From Desulfuromonas versatilis (GTDB lineage Bacteria; Desulfobacterota; Desulfuromonadia; Desulfuromonadales; NIT-T3), in NCBI RefSeq assembly GCF_019704135.1, contig NZ_AP024355.1:1730001-1794000 (forward strand): DNA of 64,000 nucleotides, read 5' to 3'. The notes below the pieces were generated by a model that saw only the letters and a program-made list of their open reading frames with translations, ran no database searches and was not told where the DNA came from. The stretch's first letter is position 1; each line of letters starts with the position of its first letter. The position numbers and the translations under genes are program-made. Positions 1 to 9,545 of this stretch are shown in pieces.

Positions 1-3000
1 TCGGGATGTCGCCAGGTCGATCCCTTCGGCTCGACCAGCATGGTTCCGTAGAGACCGGCCTGCTGGTGGGTCGAGGGTCCGAAATGGTCGTGGGTGAAGA
101 TGTTGCCGAGGCCCCGGTCGACACCGGCGTTGTTGACCGTCGGGTCGGCCCAGACGCGCTGGATGGTGGTGCGGGCACCTAGGACATTGCGGAATCCGGC
201 CTTGGGTTCGGGGCAAAGTTCAGAATGGTCACCTGCGGCGCAGCCCCGGTAGGCCCGGATTGCCTCGATGCGCTCGATCACTTCGCCGGGACTGAAGGTG
301 CCGTCTTCGTAGTTCCAGCCGTTGGCCGCGCCGTCGGAAGAGGTTACGTCGAACTTCACCAGGTGGATATGCTGGCCGATGACGTCGGTGGGCGTTCTGA
401 CCTGGAAATCGTCTTGCTGATAGACGTTGGGCACCAGGTTGGTGTGGTAGAAGTCCATGCAGTCATCGGTGTTGAGGCGGATGACGAAGGGCTCCGGCGG
501 CCGGGTCTTGTCCAGGGTGGCCTGCACGTCGTCTTCCAGGGTGATAATGCGCTGCTGGTTGAAGTGCCAGCCCACCTTGTTCAGGATCACGTCGGTCTCG
601 ATGACCGCCGCCCGGTAGGTTCGCGGCGTGCCGATGGGATAAATGGTGTTCTTGTGGTCGGTATCGCCGAACACATCGGGCCGGCAGGGTTCGGCATAAG
701 GAGCGCCGGCGACCCGCTTCATGCCGTTGGTTTCAAACTTTGCATAGCTGCCCTCCGGAGCCTTGGTATCGTGGAAATGTTTTTCGTGGAACCGCATGGC
801 GGCCTGTTCTACCGCGGTCCCCTCTTCGGGGAGGAACTCGGCGTTTGCGGCAAGCAGCTTCTTATCGAAATCCTTAGGGTCAACCGTGCTTTCGAAGGCC
901 GGACCCGGAGCCGCGCCGGCATCCTCGGGAGCCGAAATGATCACGTGGCGGGGAAGTCCGCCGTCGAGAAGCCCGCCCGAGCCGTCCGGCGCGATATCCA
1001 ACGGCGGTGTCGGCGGACGGTGTCCGGCGACACCGGCGATGAAGAAGGGGTAGCCGGGGTTGCCGATATCGTCGTAATCACCGTCTTTGAATCCCTTTTT
1101 CCCGTCGCCGTCGTAATCGAATTCATCGTCGAGGGGCGTGATGTTCGCCTGACCGTTGATGATCTCGACCCTGGCCTCGGGCATGGGGGCCATCGGCAGA
1201 CCGGGAAGGGGAATAACTGCGGGTATCGGTGTGCCGGCGGCGATTTCGCCGTCGGGCAGAGCCCTGGCTCCTGCCGCGGGCATACCGTGGCCTAAGGGCA
1301 GGGAAGGGCCCTGGGCCAGCTTGGTCCCTATTTCAAATACGTCGTGCACCCGCCAAAGACCCCACATCCCCTGGGCGAAGTGGGGGTAGAAATGACAATG
1401 GAAAATGGCGTCGCCGACGGTTTTGTTACGGTTGCCGCTGCCGTTGTAGGCAATCTCGTAGGTATAGGCGCTGCCAGGGCCGATCGCCTGGAAATCCAAG
1501 TAGTTCGAGTTGTCGTCATCGGGGGTGAACAGCCACTGGTGGGTATGCAGGTGGAAGATGTGGTGTTCCGACCCGACGTGAATATTGCGGACTTTTACGT
1601 GGTCGTTCAGGTAGCTGTGCCAGACGTTGGCCGGGTCCGCAGGATAGAAGGCGAAGGTGGCCTTGGGGCCCGGGATCGGCGCTCCGCCGTCGGCCGGATT
1701 GGTGCCGACGTTGGCCGGTACGTCGACGATCATGGCCGGATCCCCGACCGCCCAGGAGGTCAGGAAAAACTCCTCGTACTTGCAATCCACGCAGTCGTGC
1801 ATGGGGCCGACACCGATGCGGTTGGCGATGATCTCGGCACCGACGCCGCCGGTGCCGTAGTTGATGGCGAACCCATCGACCACGCTCTTCAAGGTGAAGG
1901 CGAAGTCATTGTCTCGGAAAAGGTCGAAGGCCTGAATCGCCTTGATCTCGTCGTGGAAGACGACGCTCATTTCGCGGAAAGGTTGTTCCCGGTCGGGCAG
2001 AGTCGGATTTTTCGGGTAGACCTTGTTGAAGTTGGAGATGATCGCGTTCAGCTCATTGTGGACGATGGTGTTGCCGTCCCGGATATTGAGAATGGGCAGG
2101 TTTTTGAAACGGTGGGTCGCCGGGTACCTGGCCTCGTAGTTGATCTTCGGTTGCCCGTTGCAGAAGTACCCGGCTTCGGCGTAATGCCCCCCGCCATTGC
2201 CGTCATCGCAATAGTCGGGCGCCGAGCTCTTGTCCAGAGCCAATTCCAGGTCTTCGCGGGTTACCTGGCTGCGGTACCATTTGGCCCCCGCCGGCTCCAC
2301 GTTGACAATCCCGAACAGGCCGAAGGCATGGGTGCCGCTGCCCCCCTGGCCACCCACATTGGCAGCCGTGCTGTACAAGACGAAGGCATCCTCCTTCTCG
2401 GCGTAAACCGTGTAGGTGGTACTCCCCCCGGGGGGCACCAGACTGCTGGGATTGGCCCCTACGTTGGACCCGTCATCGGTGATGTCACCGCCAAGCTGCA
2501 TCCCCGTGATGTGGATGCCGGCGGAGCGGGTGGCCGGCTGGTCGTTCAGCTCGATGCCGGTGGCCGGGTCCACTGCCGCGGCGGCCGCGGCAGTGGGCGC
2601 GAGAAGGTTTTTAAACGAAATTTGAAGGCATTCCCCCTCGTTGACCCGCAAGGCGATAGGGCGGGGGCGTTTGTCGTCACGCAGCTTGACGTCCCCTGGG
2701 GAACATGCCGTGTTGAGACAGCTGTGGGCCAGGTCCTGGTCTTCCGGCAGGGTGTCCTTGGGGACGACGTCCTTCGCCAGGGCGAAGATCATTCCCTGGG
2801 GGTTGACGGCCCCCAACCGGTTGAAGGTGAGAAACTGGTCGAGCGCCACCACGTCGGCGTGAACGGTGGTGCTGCATAGTCCTGCTAGTGCGGGCGAGCT
2901 GTACCCCATTATCACCAGGGGGAGCAAGAGTAGAATGCCGGCCAGCACCCGGATTCCATTGTGGATAATGTGCGATCTGGGATTATCGGGCGTTGCGGAG

Positions 3001-3017
3001 GGGCTTCGTTGGGCCAT
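1..3017 (-). CDS. OmpB/MofA-like large multicopper oxidase (C-terminus beyond window)
   Basis: Read on the minus strand, an uninterrupted frame runs from ATG at 3017 (preceded by an AAAGGAGG-type ribosome site) to the left edge, about 1005 codons with no stop. An N-terminal hydrophobic stretch ending in SSPALA suggests a Sec signal peptide, so the protein is exported. Copper-ligand motifs are visible: HxFHLHTHQW near residue 490, HCHFYPHFAQGMW near 537, and THDHFGPSTHQQAGLYG near 975. Size and motif layout match the MofA/OmpB group: MofA is linked to Mn(II) oxidation in Leptothrix, OmpB is needed for Fe(III)-oxide reduction in Geobacter. The role here is inferred. The C-terminus lies outside the window. 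Confidence 0.85.
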   Translation of the reverse strand, partial: MAQRSPSATPDNPRSHIIHNGIRVLAGILLLLPLVIMGYSSPALAGLCSTTVHADVVALDQFLTFNRLGAVNPQGMIFALAKDVVPKDTLPEDQDLAHSCLNTACSPGDVKLRDDKRPRPIALRVNEGECLQISFKNLLAPTAAAAAAVDPATGIELNDQPATRSAGIHITGMQLGGDITDDGSNVGANPSSLVPPGGSTTYTVYAEKEDAFVLYSTAANVGGQGGSGTHAFGLFGIVNVEPAGAKWYRSQVTREDLELALDKSSAPDYCDDGNGGGHYAEAGYFCNGQPKINYEARYPATHRFKNLPILNIRDGNTIVHNELNAIISNFNKVYPKNPTLPDREQPFREMSVVFHDEIKAIQAFDLFRDNDFAFTLKSVVDGFAINYGTGGVGAEIIANRIGVGPMHDCVDCKYEEFFLTSWAVGDPAMIVDVPANVGTNPADGGAPIPGPKATFAFYPADPANVWHSYLNDHVKVRNIHVGSEHHIFHLHTHQWLFTPDDDNSNYLDFQAIGPGSAYTYEIAYNGSGNRNKTVGDAIFHCHFYPHFAQGMWGLWRVHDVFEIGTKLAQGPSLPLGHGMPAAGARALPDGEIAAGTPIPAVIPLPGLPMAPMPEARVEIINGQANITPLDDEFDYDGDGKKGFKDGDYDDIGNPGYPFFIAGVAGHRPPTPPLDIAPDGSGGLLDGGLPRHVIISAPEDAGAAPGPAFESTVDPKDFDKKLLAANAEFLPEEGTAVEQAAMRFHEKHFHDTKAPEGSYAKFETNGMKRVAGAPYAEPCRPDVFGDTDHKNTIYPIGTPRTYRAAVIETDVILNKVGWHFNQQRIITLEDDVQATLDKTRPPEPFVIRLNTDDCMDFYHTNLVPNVYQQDDFQVRTPTDVIGQHIHLVKFDVTSSDGAANGWNYEDGTFSPGEVIERIEAIRAYRGCAAGDHSELCPEPKAGFRNVLGARTTIQRVWADPTVNNAGVDRGLGNIFTHDHFGPSTHQQAGLYGTMLVEPKGSTWRHP

Positions 3018-4061
3018 GATGGTCCTCCTTTTCTGTTGCTGATAGGCCTTGGACTCCAGGCTCTTCCGTTTTCCGCGTCAGCAGTTCGCTTGGATGGAAA
3101 ATGGGATAATTTTATGGTGCTAATAAGTTATTGCAAATTCAAATAGTGTTCCAAGGATGTAAGGTCATGTTTTTATTTGTGTAAATCAAGCATGGCGGTT
3201 GAAAAATTTCAGCTGTAAAGAAAACCGAAAAAATGTCTACATAAGAACTATTGTTGACCAAACTACCGATGGGTTGAGAAAAGTTTAATAAAAATAGTAA
3301 GTTATGTCTGAACTGGGTGGGGATGGTTTCCCGCTGGGCGTATCGTAAAGCCTAGTTTGTGGACCTTGGGAGGCGGAATTCTCTATGCTCTTTTATTTCC
3401 CTATGAAATTAGAAAAGTTTTTTATCTGACATATAGAGGCATATCTCAAACCTGCTGGTTGCCTATGGGGAGAAACCCGAATTTCCTGGTAGGAATTTCC
3501 TACTTTTTTATTTTTTGAGGGGACCTCGAAACTGAAAACGGCTGAGCCTGTAAAGGGTCCAAAACTCAAGCCTCGAGTTAAGTAATTGAATATAATATTG
3601 AATAATCTTCATTGGAGCTGGCTTGTCGATCAGGTTTACAGTTTGCTTGATAAACCGTCCACGTCACCCCGAAAAAAACAGGGTGATGGATCCCTGCCCC
3701 TGGATGGAATTCGCAAAGGGAACGTGTGTTCCCGGTACAAAAACCGCGGCTTCGCCTGCTACCCGACCTCCCAATGGTTCACCGCCTTCAGACCGCCAGA
3801 CCTGAGAAATTTCTTTTGTCGAAAAATTTGACGTCCTTGGATTCAAAATTGAGGCGTGTTCGAAATGGCAATAATTTCATTTAGATATGCAGCTGGCATG
3901 ATTGGTGCTGTTGGATTTCTCCAATAATTCTTATTTTTTCTTTTGGCTCAGGTTTCCTGCAGTCGAGTGACGTTTCGGGGTGGCTCGGTTCAGGAAATGG
4001 GGGCGGGCTGGCCAGGTGAAGAGGAAAAATGTTCTGAACTCAATCGAGGGAGGATATGAAG
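3018..4061. other. Long intergenic gap, AT-richer than the surroundings
   Basis: About 1 kb without a convincing gene. It is clearly richer in A and T than the neighbouring genes. Short open frames around 3590-3830 lack ribosome sites and recognisable features. A small inverted repeat (CACCC, about 10 bases, GGGTG) sits near 3664. The right end holds the sigma-54-like promoter of the next gene. The promoter of the multicopper oxidase must lie in the left end but no clear -35/-10 pair was picked. Confidence 0.5.
3894..3909 (+). promoter_or_regulatory. Sigma-54-like -24/-12 promoter for the PEP-CTERM gene
   Basis: TGGCATGATTGGTGCT matches the RpoN consensus TGGCACG-N4-TTGCA with correct GG-to-GC spacing and two mismatches (T for C, G for T). 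It lies about 150 bases upstream of the PEP-CTERM start. Sigma-54 control of PEP-CTERM genes through PrsK/PrsR is known in other bacteria, which supports the call. Confidence 0.55.
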
Positions 4062-4733
4062 ATGCGAAATTTTTTGGTTTCTGTTTTTGCTGCGGTGGTG
4101 ATGTTGGTAGGCGGAGTGGTAACCGCGGAGGCGGTGTTCATTCAACAGAATTTCGGAGGCTTGGTTGGGGGGGTTAATGCAGGCAGTGTTCTTGATGGAA
4201 TTTTGAGCACTACTTCTTTTATTAACGGTAGTGCCATTTACGATCGTGACCTTATATCCGATTTTGGGCCTTCCGAGCAAGTGTACACGGGTGGTGATCT
4301 TACCAATTTCAGTTTCTCCTTCCAGGGGCTTGGTTCTTTCGCTGCAGCAGATGACATCTTTTTTGACGGATTTTCTTTTTTACCTCCGTCATTAAGTTTC
4401 GACATCTTTCCGCAAGATGATGATGGTACCCTAGGTCCAGACGAGGACCCTCTTGTTCCCCCCATCGGTCGTCTGAAAGGGTTTAGCTTTTTGACCGAAT
4501 TCACTTTTAACTCTTCCCTTCTCGAGTTGACAGTTTTTGATAAATTATGGACCATTTCTGAAATCGACAGCTTTGGCTTCCTTACTGACATTGCGTTTGG
4601 TGAATTTTTTCTTCCCGACTTCGGCTTTGACCTGAAAAATGCACCGCCTGTACCCGAACCATCGACCATCCTGTTGCTTGGAGCGGGGCTTGGGGGGTTG
4701 GTCTACCTCCGTCGTCGGCAGGGCAAATCGTAG
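4062..4733 (+). CDS. PEP-CTERM sorting-domain protein
   Basis: An exported protein of about 223 residues. It has an N-terminal signal peptide (hydrophobic stretch ending near AEA) and a C-terminal sorting signal: PVPEPST, a hydrophobic helix (ILLLGAGLGGLVYL), then RRRQGKS. That tripartite tail is the signature of exosortase (EpsH/XrtA) substrates, which are cleaved at the envelope and usually tied to exopolysaccharide. The middle is rich in F, D, S and G with no known domain. The start is taken at 4062 because GGGAGG lies 8 bases upstream; ATG 4056 is too close to it. No exosortase gene is in this window, so the processing enzyme must be elsewhere. Base composition is lower in G+C than most of the window. 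Confidence 0.85.
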   Translation: MRNFLVSVFAAVVMLVGGVVTAEAVFIQQNFGGLVGGVNAGSVLDGILSTTSFINGSAIYDRDLISDFGPSEQVYTGGDLTNFSFSFQGLGSFAAADDIFFDGFSFLPPSLSFDIFPQDDDGTLGPDEDPLVPPIGRLKGFSFLTEFTFNSSLLELTVFDKLWTISEIDSFGFLTDIAFGEFFLPDFGFDLKNAPPVPEPSTILLLGAGLGGLVYLRRRQGKS

Positions 4734-5003
4734 TTTCTGGCCCTTATGGGCGACCGGCGATATTGCAGTTTACCGGTTTCTCTGGTTTGGGTGACTACCT
4801 TCGATTACTGATTTCGGGACTGTTTCAGGACCGTTTTGATTTAGAAATTTTGGGGCTGCAGGTCGTAATTCCTAGAGGGGAGAGGAATTCGGCCCAGCCC
4901 CATTTTTGTTTAATTAATTGTGGTCAGGGGGGCGATTGCTTGGGAGCCCATCTGTCCTGCACTCGCGCATGATGCTCTTGACACGGGAAGGAGTTGGTGT
5001 GCC

Positions 5004-8000
5004 ATGGGATATGTTTTGAAAAAGGTAGGTGGACTACTGATTGGCACGTATTTTCTCCTGATTGCTTCGGCGCTGGCCCAGGAAGGGCTACCTGATATAG
5101 GCGTTCGAACTATTTCAGGTGGAATTTCTTCTGGGGTGACGGGGAACATAAAAAAGCTTGATCCCGGAAAATTACTCCCTCATGAAGAGTCACCAGCAGT
5201 GGGCCCCGCTATGGCAATACCCAGTCGGATTGTGGTTAAACTGAAGGAACAATTACCCGATACCCCCGCTTTGGCACTTGTAAACTCCCTGAAAACGAAA
5301 AAGCCCACCTTGCAGGAGAAGTTTAAACGTCATGGTGTTTTAAAAATTCGCCCTCTTATCACCGGACCAGCCCCTTCGATCGATGTATCTTTTGGCCGTT
5401 CATTCAAGCCGGTGAATCAAGGGGATTTGGGTTTAGACCGGATATATTTTTTGGATCTTCCCCAAGGAAGGGACGTGCGAGCGATTCTGGAGGATTTTTC
5501 TTCGGACCCGAATGTAGTTTCCGCCGAAGCCGATTATCCCGTGAGAGCTTTTTTGACCCCCAACGATCCAAGTTTGGCTTCCCAATGGGGGATGACGAGT
5601 ATTGCCGCAGGCCAGGCGTGGAATTTTGTGACGGGCAATCCAGAATTGGTTGTTGGGGTGGTGGATTCCGGTATCGACTATAGGCATGAGGACTTAAGCG
5701 GCAAAGTTGTTTCGGGATATGATTTTGTAAACGGAGATGGCGATGCACTGGACGACGTCGGTCATGGTACCCACATCGCTGGTGTTATTGGGGCCCAAAC
5801 AAATAACGGCAAAGGGGTCGCCGGCCTCAACTGGCAGGTGAGTTTTCTGCCGGTTAAGGTGCTAGGTGCCAATCAAATGGGCTCAACCAGTGCCTTGACC
5901 CAAGGGATTTATTATGCCGTTAACAATGGCGCCAAGGTGATTAACCTGAGTGTTGGCAGTCTCGCCAACCCTAGTTATCTGCTTGCTGCCGTTAATTTCG
6001 CCCACTCCAAGGGATGTCTGCTGGTAGCTGCGATAGGCAACGGGGGCGGGAACATTCTGGAATATCCCGCTGCATATCCAAAGGTGCTCGCAGTTGGGGC
6101 GACAGACAGAAATGACGTCCGTGTCGCCAATTCCACCTGGGGTTCCAACTTTGGTTCCCATATCGATCTGGTCGCCCCCGGTCAGGGGATCCTCAGCACC
6201 ATTCCCGGCAACCGGTACCAAGCCTGGGACGGTACTTCCATGGCCGCGCCCCATGTCGCGGGGGTAGCTGCGCTGGTCTGGTCGGCGAACCCCTCTTTGA
6301 CCAATGACCAGGTGGCTGACATTTTAATCAAAACCGCCGATGACCAGGTGGGCAATCCAACTGAGGACGTGCCGGGTTGGGACCCCTATTATGGCTGGGG
6401 CAGGCTCAATGCGCTGCGGGCGGTGGAAATGGCGCTGCAGGCCGGCGGGGGGCCTGCTGAACCCGCAAACAGTCCTCCCCGGTTTACCAGCGCTCCGGTT
6501 ACCGCCGCCACCCAGGGGCAAGGTTACAGTTATTCGGTTGCCGTCACCGATCCCGACGCCGGACAAACACTGACCATTGCCGGTACCTATCCCTCCTGGT
6601 TGACCCTGGCTGACCGCGGCAACGGCACCGCCACCCTGGCCGGCACCCCGGGCAATGCCCAGGTCGGCAGTCACCCCATCAGCCTCAAGGTTACCGACGC
6701 CGGCGGGCTGTCGGCGACCCAGAATTTTTCCATAGCGGTGGCCAACGTCAATGACCCACCCAGCTTTGTCAGTACCCCGGTGATCTCGGCCCGGCAGGGC
6801 ACCGCTTACCGGTATGCCCTCCGGGCTGCCGATGTTGACGCCGGAGACAAACTGACCATCAGTGGCACCTATCCCGCTTGGCTGGCCTTGACCGACAACG
6901 GCGACGGAACGGCCACACTCGGCGGTACGCCCGGCAACGCCCAGGTGGGCAACCATTCCATCAACCTCAAGGTCACCGACGCGGGCGGGCTGTCGGCGAC
7001 CCAGGCATTCATCATCACCGTAGCGAACCTCAACGATCCTCCGACGTTCTCCAGTTCGCCGGTCCTTTCGGCCCAGCAGGGCACCGCTTACAGCTACGCC
7101 GTCAAGGGAGCGGATGTCGATACCGGGGACAGTCTGACCATCACCGGAACCTATCCGGCCTGGCTGACGTTGACCGACCATGGCAACGGCTCCGCCACGC
7201 TCTCCGGGACTCCGGACAACGGTCAGGTCGGCAACCACCCTGTCGGTCTCAAGGTGACGGACGGCGGCGGGTTGTCGGCGACCCAGAATTTCTCCATATT
7301 GGTGTCTAACCTCAACGATGCCCCCGTCTTCACCAGCACCCCGGTAACCTCGGCGGAACAGGGAAAGGCCTACACCTATACCGTCAAAGCGTCCGACCCG
7401 GATGCCGGGGACAAGCTGACCTTCTCCGGCAGTTACCCCTCCTGGTTGACCCTGACCGACAACGGGGATGGCACGGCGATCCTGGCGGGCGCTGCCGGCG
7501 TCGAGGCTGTTGGGGAACACTCGGTATCGCTGACGGTTGACGACCCGGGTGGACTCGCCGCTAGCCAGTCCTTCACCCTGAGCGTCACCGCCGCACCCGT
7601 TCAATTGGCGATTTTGGCTTGCCCGCCCGCCGGGGAGGGGGCGGCTTGCGTGGTGCGCGAAGACGGGGGAGATGCCTCGAGCAATCTCGATGTGAGTAAT
7701 GGCAAGCCGCGGATCGACATTCGATTCCGCTTCCAGGTGCTGCTCAGCGACCCCTCGGGGGCGCCGCCCCCGCAGATCGTGCTGGTGCTAAACGGCTACG
7801 TCTATCCCATGAATCTGCTGTCGGGCGATGCCGGCCACGGGGCGACCTACGCCTACACCACCTGGCTTGGCCCGGCCCCGGTGTGCAATTACCACTTCGA
7901 GGCGCGCGACGATGCCGGCACCCTGATTTTCCGTTATCCAACCGCCGGAGAGCTTGCCGGGCCGGCGGTGCGGCTGGTACGGGGCGCCAATCTGGTCGGC

Positions 8001-8537
8001 TTACCCGGGGCACTGGAGGGTGCCAACCTGGCAGCCGCCCAGGCCCTGGGAACCGCGAATGCCTATCGATGGGATTCCGAGGGGCTGAGTTCGACGGGCA
8101 ACCGTGGCGCCTTTGTGTTGGTCGATTCATCGGGGCCGGTTCGATCGGGGGAAGGGTACCTTGTCCAGCAGGCCGAGGTCGGAACGACACTGCCGCCGGT
8201 GGATGGGGTGCCGGAGATCACCGCGAGCGAGTTTGCCCTTGCCCTCAAGCCGGGTTGGAACATTATCAGCATCCCCTATGGCGGGCCGGTCCGTCTGGCC
8301 GATATCAAGGTGCAGCGGGGAGGTGCCCCGCCGGTAAGTTGGGCGGAGGCAATTTCAGAGAGATGGCTGCCCAATGTCTTCTATTATCTCAAGGGGAGCG
8401 ACTACGGCAACAACTACGGATACCTGGCAACCTACCAGGGGCCGGATGTCGCCCTGGTTCCCTGGCTGGGCTATTGGTTGTACCTTTCCCGCTCGGATGC
8501 CGATTATCGGTTGATCATTTCGCGCCCCGGTCTGTAA
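5004..8537 (+). CDS. Secreted S8 (subtilisin-like) protease with four He_PIG-type repeats
   Basis: About 1177 residues from ATG 5004, chosen because AAGGAG lies 10 bases upstream and a signal peptide ending near ALAQ follows at once. The catalytic triad is present: Asp in VVDSGID (about residue 220), His in GHGTHIAG (about 254), Ser in GTSMAAPHVAG (about 412). Residues from about 490 to 860 are four Ig/cadherin-like repeats (PPxFxSxPV...GLSATQxFxI). The C-terminal region carries two modules of the type GWNIISIPY found in other secreted proteins. It is expected to act outside the cell. It carries no PEP-CTERM tail. The first half is visibly AT-richer than the repeat half, suggesting a mosaic gene. 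Confidence 0.88.
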   Translation: MGYVLKKVGGLLIGTYFLLIASALAQEGLPDIGVRTISGGISSGVTGNIKKLDPGKLLPHEESPAVGPAMAIPSRIVVKLKEQLPDTPALALVNSLKTKKPTLQEKFKRHGVLKIRPLITGPAPSIDVSFGRSFKPVNQGDLGLDRIYFLDLPQGRDVRAILEDFSSDPNVVSAEADYPVRAFLTPNDPSLASQWGMTSIAAGQAWNFVTGNPELVVGVVDSGIDYRHEDLSGKVVSGYDFVNGDGDALDDVGHGTHIAGVIGAQTNNGKGVAGLNWQVSFLPVKVLGANQMGSTSALTQGIYYAVNNGAKVINLSVGSLANPSYLLAAVNFAHSKGCLLVAAIGNGGGNILEYPAAYPKVLAVGATDRNDVRVANSTWGSNFGSHIDLVAPGQGILSTIPGNRYQAWDGTSMAAPHVAGVAALVWSANPSLTNDQVADILIKTADDQVGNPTEDVPGWDPYYGWGRLNALRAVEMALQAGGGPAEPANSPPRFTSAPVTAATQGQGYSYSVAVTDPDAGQTLTIAGTYPSWLTLADRGNGTATLAGTPGNAQVGSHPISLKVTDAGGLSATQNFSIAVANVNDPPSFVSTPVISARQGTAYRYALRAADVDAGDKLTISGTYPAWLALTDNGDGTATLGGTPGNAQVGNHSINLKVTDAGGLSATQAFIITVANLNDPPTFSSSPVLSAQQGTAYSYAVKGADVDTGDSLTITGTYPAWLTLTDHGNGSATLSGTPDNGQVGNHPVGLKVTDGGGLSATQNFSILVSNLNDAPVFTSTPVTSAEQGKAYTYTVKASDPDAGDKLTFSGSYPSWLTLTDNGDGTAILAGAAGVEAVGEHSVSLTVDDPGGLAASQSFTLSVTAAPVQLAILACPPAGEGAACVVREDGGDASSNLDVSNGKPRIDIRFRFQVLLSDPSGAPPPQIVLVLNGYVYPMNLLSGDAGHGATYAYTTWLGPAPVCNYHFEARDDAGTLIFRYPTAGELAGPAVRLVRGANLVGLPGALEGANLAAAQALGTANAYRWDSEGLSSTGNRGAFVLVDSSGPVRSGEGYLVQQAEVGTTLPPVDGVPEITASEFALALKPGWNIISIPYGGPVRLADIKVQRGGAPPVSWAEAISERWLPNVFYYLKGSDYGNNYGYLATYQGPDVALVPWLGYWLYLSRSDADYRLIISRPGL
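6468..7595 (+). repeat. Four tandem 282-bp (94-residue) coding repeats
   Basis: Equivalent points (the Asn-x-Pro-Pro at the start of each unit) fall at 6468, 6750, 7032 and 7314, an exact period of 282 bases with no indels. Units share GxYPxWLxLxDxGxGxAxLxGxP and GLSATQ. The strict period and strong similarity suggest recent duplication or ongoing gene conversion. Confidence 0.85.
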
Positions 8538-8548
8538 CCGAGGTTCTC

Positions 8549-8573
8549 CTCCTCCCTCGCAATGAGGGAGGAG
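8549..8573 (+). terminator. Hairpin after the protease gene
   Basis: A perfect 10-base inverted repeat (CTCCTCCCTC / GAGGGAGGAG) with a 5-base loop lies 11 bases after the stop codon. No T-run follows, so it may be an RNA-stabilising stem rather than a true terminator. Confidence 0.4.
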
Positions 8574-8607
8574 ATGAAGAAGTTTGCAGAAGTGAGACAG
8601 TTCTGGC

Positions 8608-9354
8608 ATGAGTAGCAGGGTCGTTTTGATCGGAAATGTGCTCGCCGCAATGGTCATTGCCGGCTGCGGCGGAGGTGGGGGCGGAGGCGACGGGGCCCAG
8701 GATCCGAAGCCGCCCCAAGTGCTCGCCGTCTTCCCGGAGTCGAATACCACCGACGTGGCCGAGGATACGCTGGTGAGGGCTGTCTTTAGCGAGGAGATAG
8801 ACTTCCCGAACCCGGCAGAGGCCTTTCGGTTGGAGGATGACCACGGCCGAAGCGAACCGGGTACCCTTGTCTTTGACTCTGCATCCGTGACGGCGGTATT
8901 CACCTCCGCGGGCCTGCTGGCGCCCGACACCCGTTACACGGCAATCCTCAGCCAGGGGGTGCGGGATCTTGCCGGCCATCCCCTGGCCGGGGAATACCGT
9001 TGGAGCTTTACTACCGGGCCGGCGCCCACCGTGACGGCAAACCTGCCCGCCGCGGGGGAAACCGCAGTCGCGGTGGACACCGAGATCCTTGTCACCTTCA
9101 GCGAAGAGATCGCCCCCGCCACCTTGACCCTGCGGGTCTTGCGGCAGTTCGATCTGGCACCTCAATCCGGTACCCTGCTCTACGACCCTGCCACCCGCAC
9201 CGGTACTTTTACCCCCGATGCCCCTCTGTTCGTGTTCACGGCCTACCTCGTCACCGTGGACGCCGCGGTCACCGACCTCGCGGGCAACCCTCTGAAGGCC
9301 GACCACACCTGGCAATTCGAGACCGAACCCGCCAGCCCGCCGCCGCCGTTTTAG
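8608..9354 (+). CDS. Lipoprotein with two bacterial Ig-like (SbsA/Big_5) domains
   Basis: A 248-residue protein with a lipoprotein signal: hydrophobic helix then VIAGC, lipidated Cys at residue 20, followed by a Gly-rich linker. Two copies of an Ig-like fold follow (about 35-130 and 135-240), each with VxVxFSEEI and an ending like DLAGxPLxxxxxWxFxT, typical of SbsA Ig-like domains in surface proteins. The last residues are a Pro tail. It sits directly downstream of the subtilase and may be co-transcribed; a function in surface attachment or matrix is only a guess. Confidence 0.75.
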   Translation: MSSRVVLIGNVLAAMVIAGCGGGGGGGDGAQDPKPPQVLAVFPESNTTDVAEDTLVRAVFSEEIDFPNPAEAFRLEDDHGRSEPGTLVFDSASVTAVFTSAGLLAPDTRYTAILSQGVRDLAGHPLAGEYRWSFTTGPAPTVTANLPAAGETAVAVDTEILVTFSEEIAPATLTLRVLRQFDLAPQSGTLLYDPATRTGTFTPDAPLFVFTAYLVTVDAAVTDLAGNPLKADHTWQFETEPASPPPPF

Positions 9355-9545
9355 AGGCGGTGGCCAGTGGACCGTGGACAGTGGTCAGAAAAGCCGTTAT
9401 CCGCACCACCGGGGTTTCGGCTTTATCCGTGTTAATCAGATTTGATCCGTGACCAATTCAGGTTTTTTTGCTGTGGTTGATCCGTCAGATCCGTCAGATC
9501 GGTCGGATCGGACCTATCCGTCGGATCTTGCGCTGCAGGTTGCAG
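9355..9545. repeat. Intergenic repeat cluster (three short-word families)
   Basis: Holds a degenerate run of the GTGGTCAGT heptamer type (about 9358-9390), a TTATCCGTGTTAATCAG-type motif (about 9423-9455) and a GATC palindrome cluster (about 9478-9530, repeated GATCCGTCAGATC and GATCGGTCGGATC). The same families recur at the other gene borders of the minus-strand operon to the right. Confidence 0.7.

Noticed and set aside
225-2879. Plus-strand open frames of 356 and 511 codons
   Set aside because: They are shadows of the multicopper oxidase on the minus strand, whose copper motifs are in one continuous frame.
3586-3831. Short frames in the AT-rich gap, and a possible c-di-GMP riboswitch
   Set aside because: No ribosome site for the frames; the GEMM-type core was looked for and not found.
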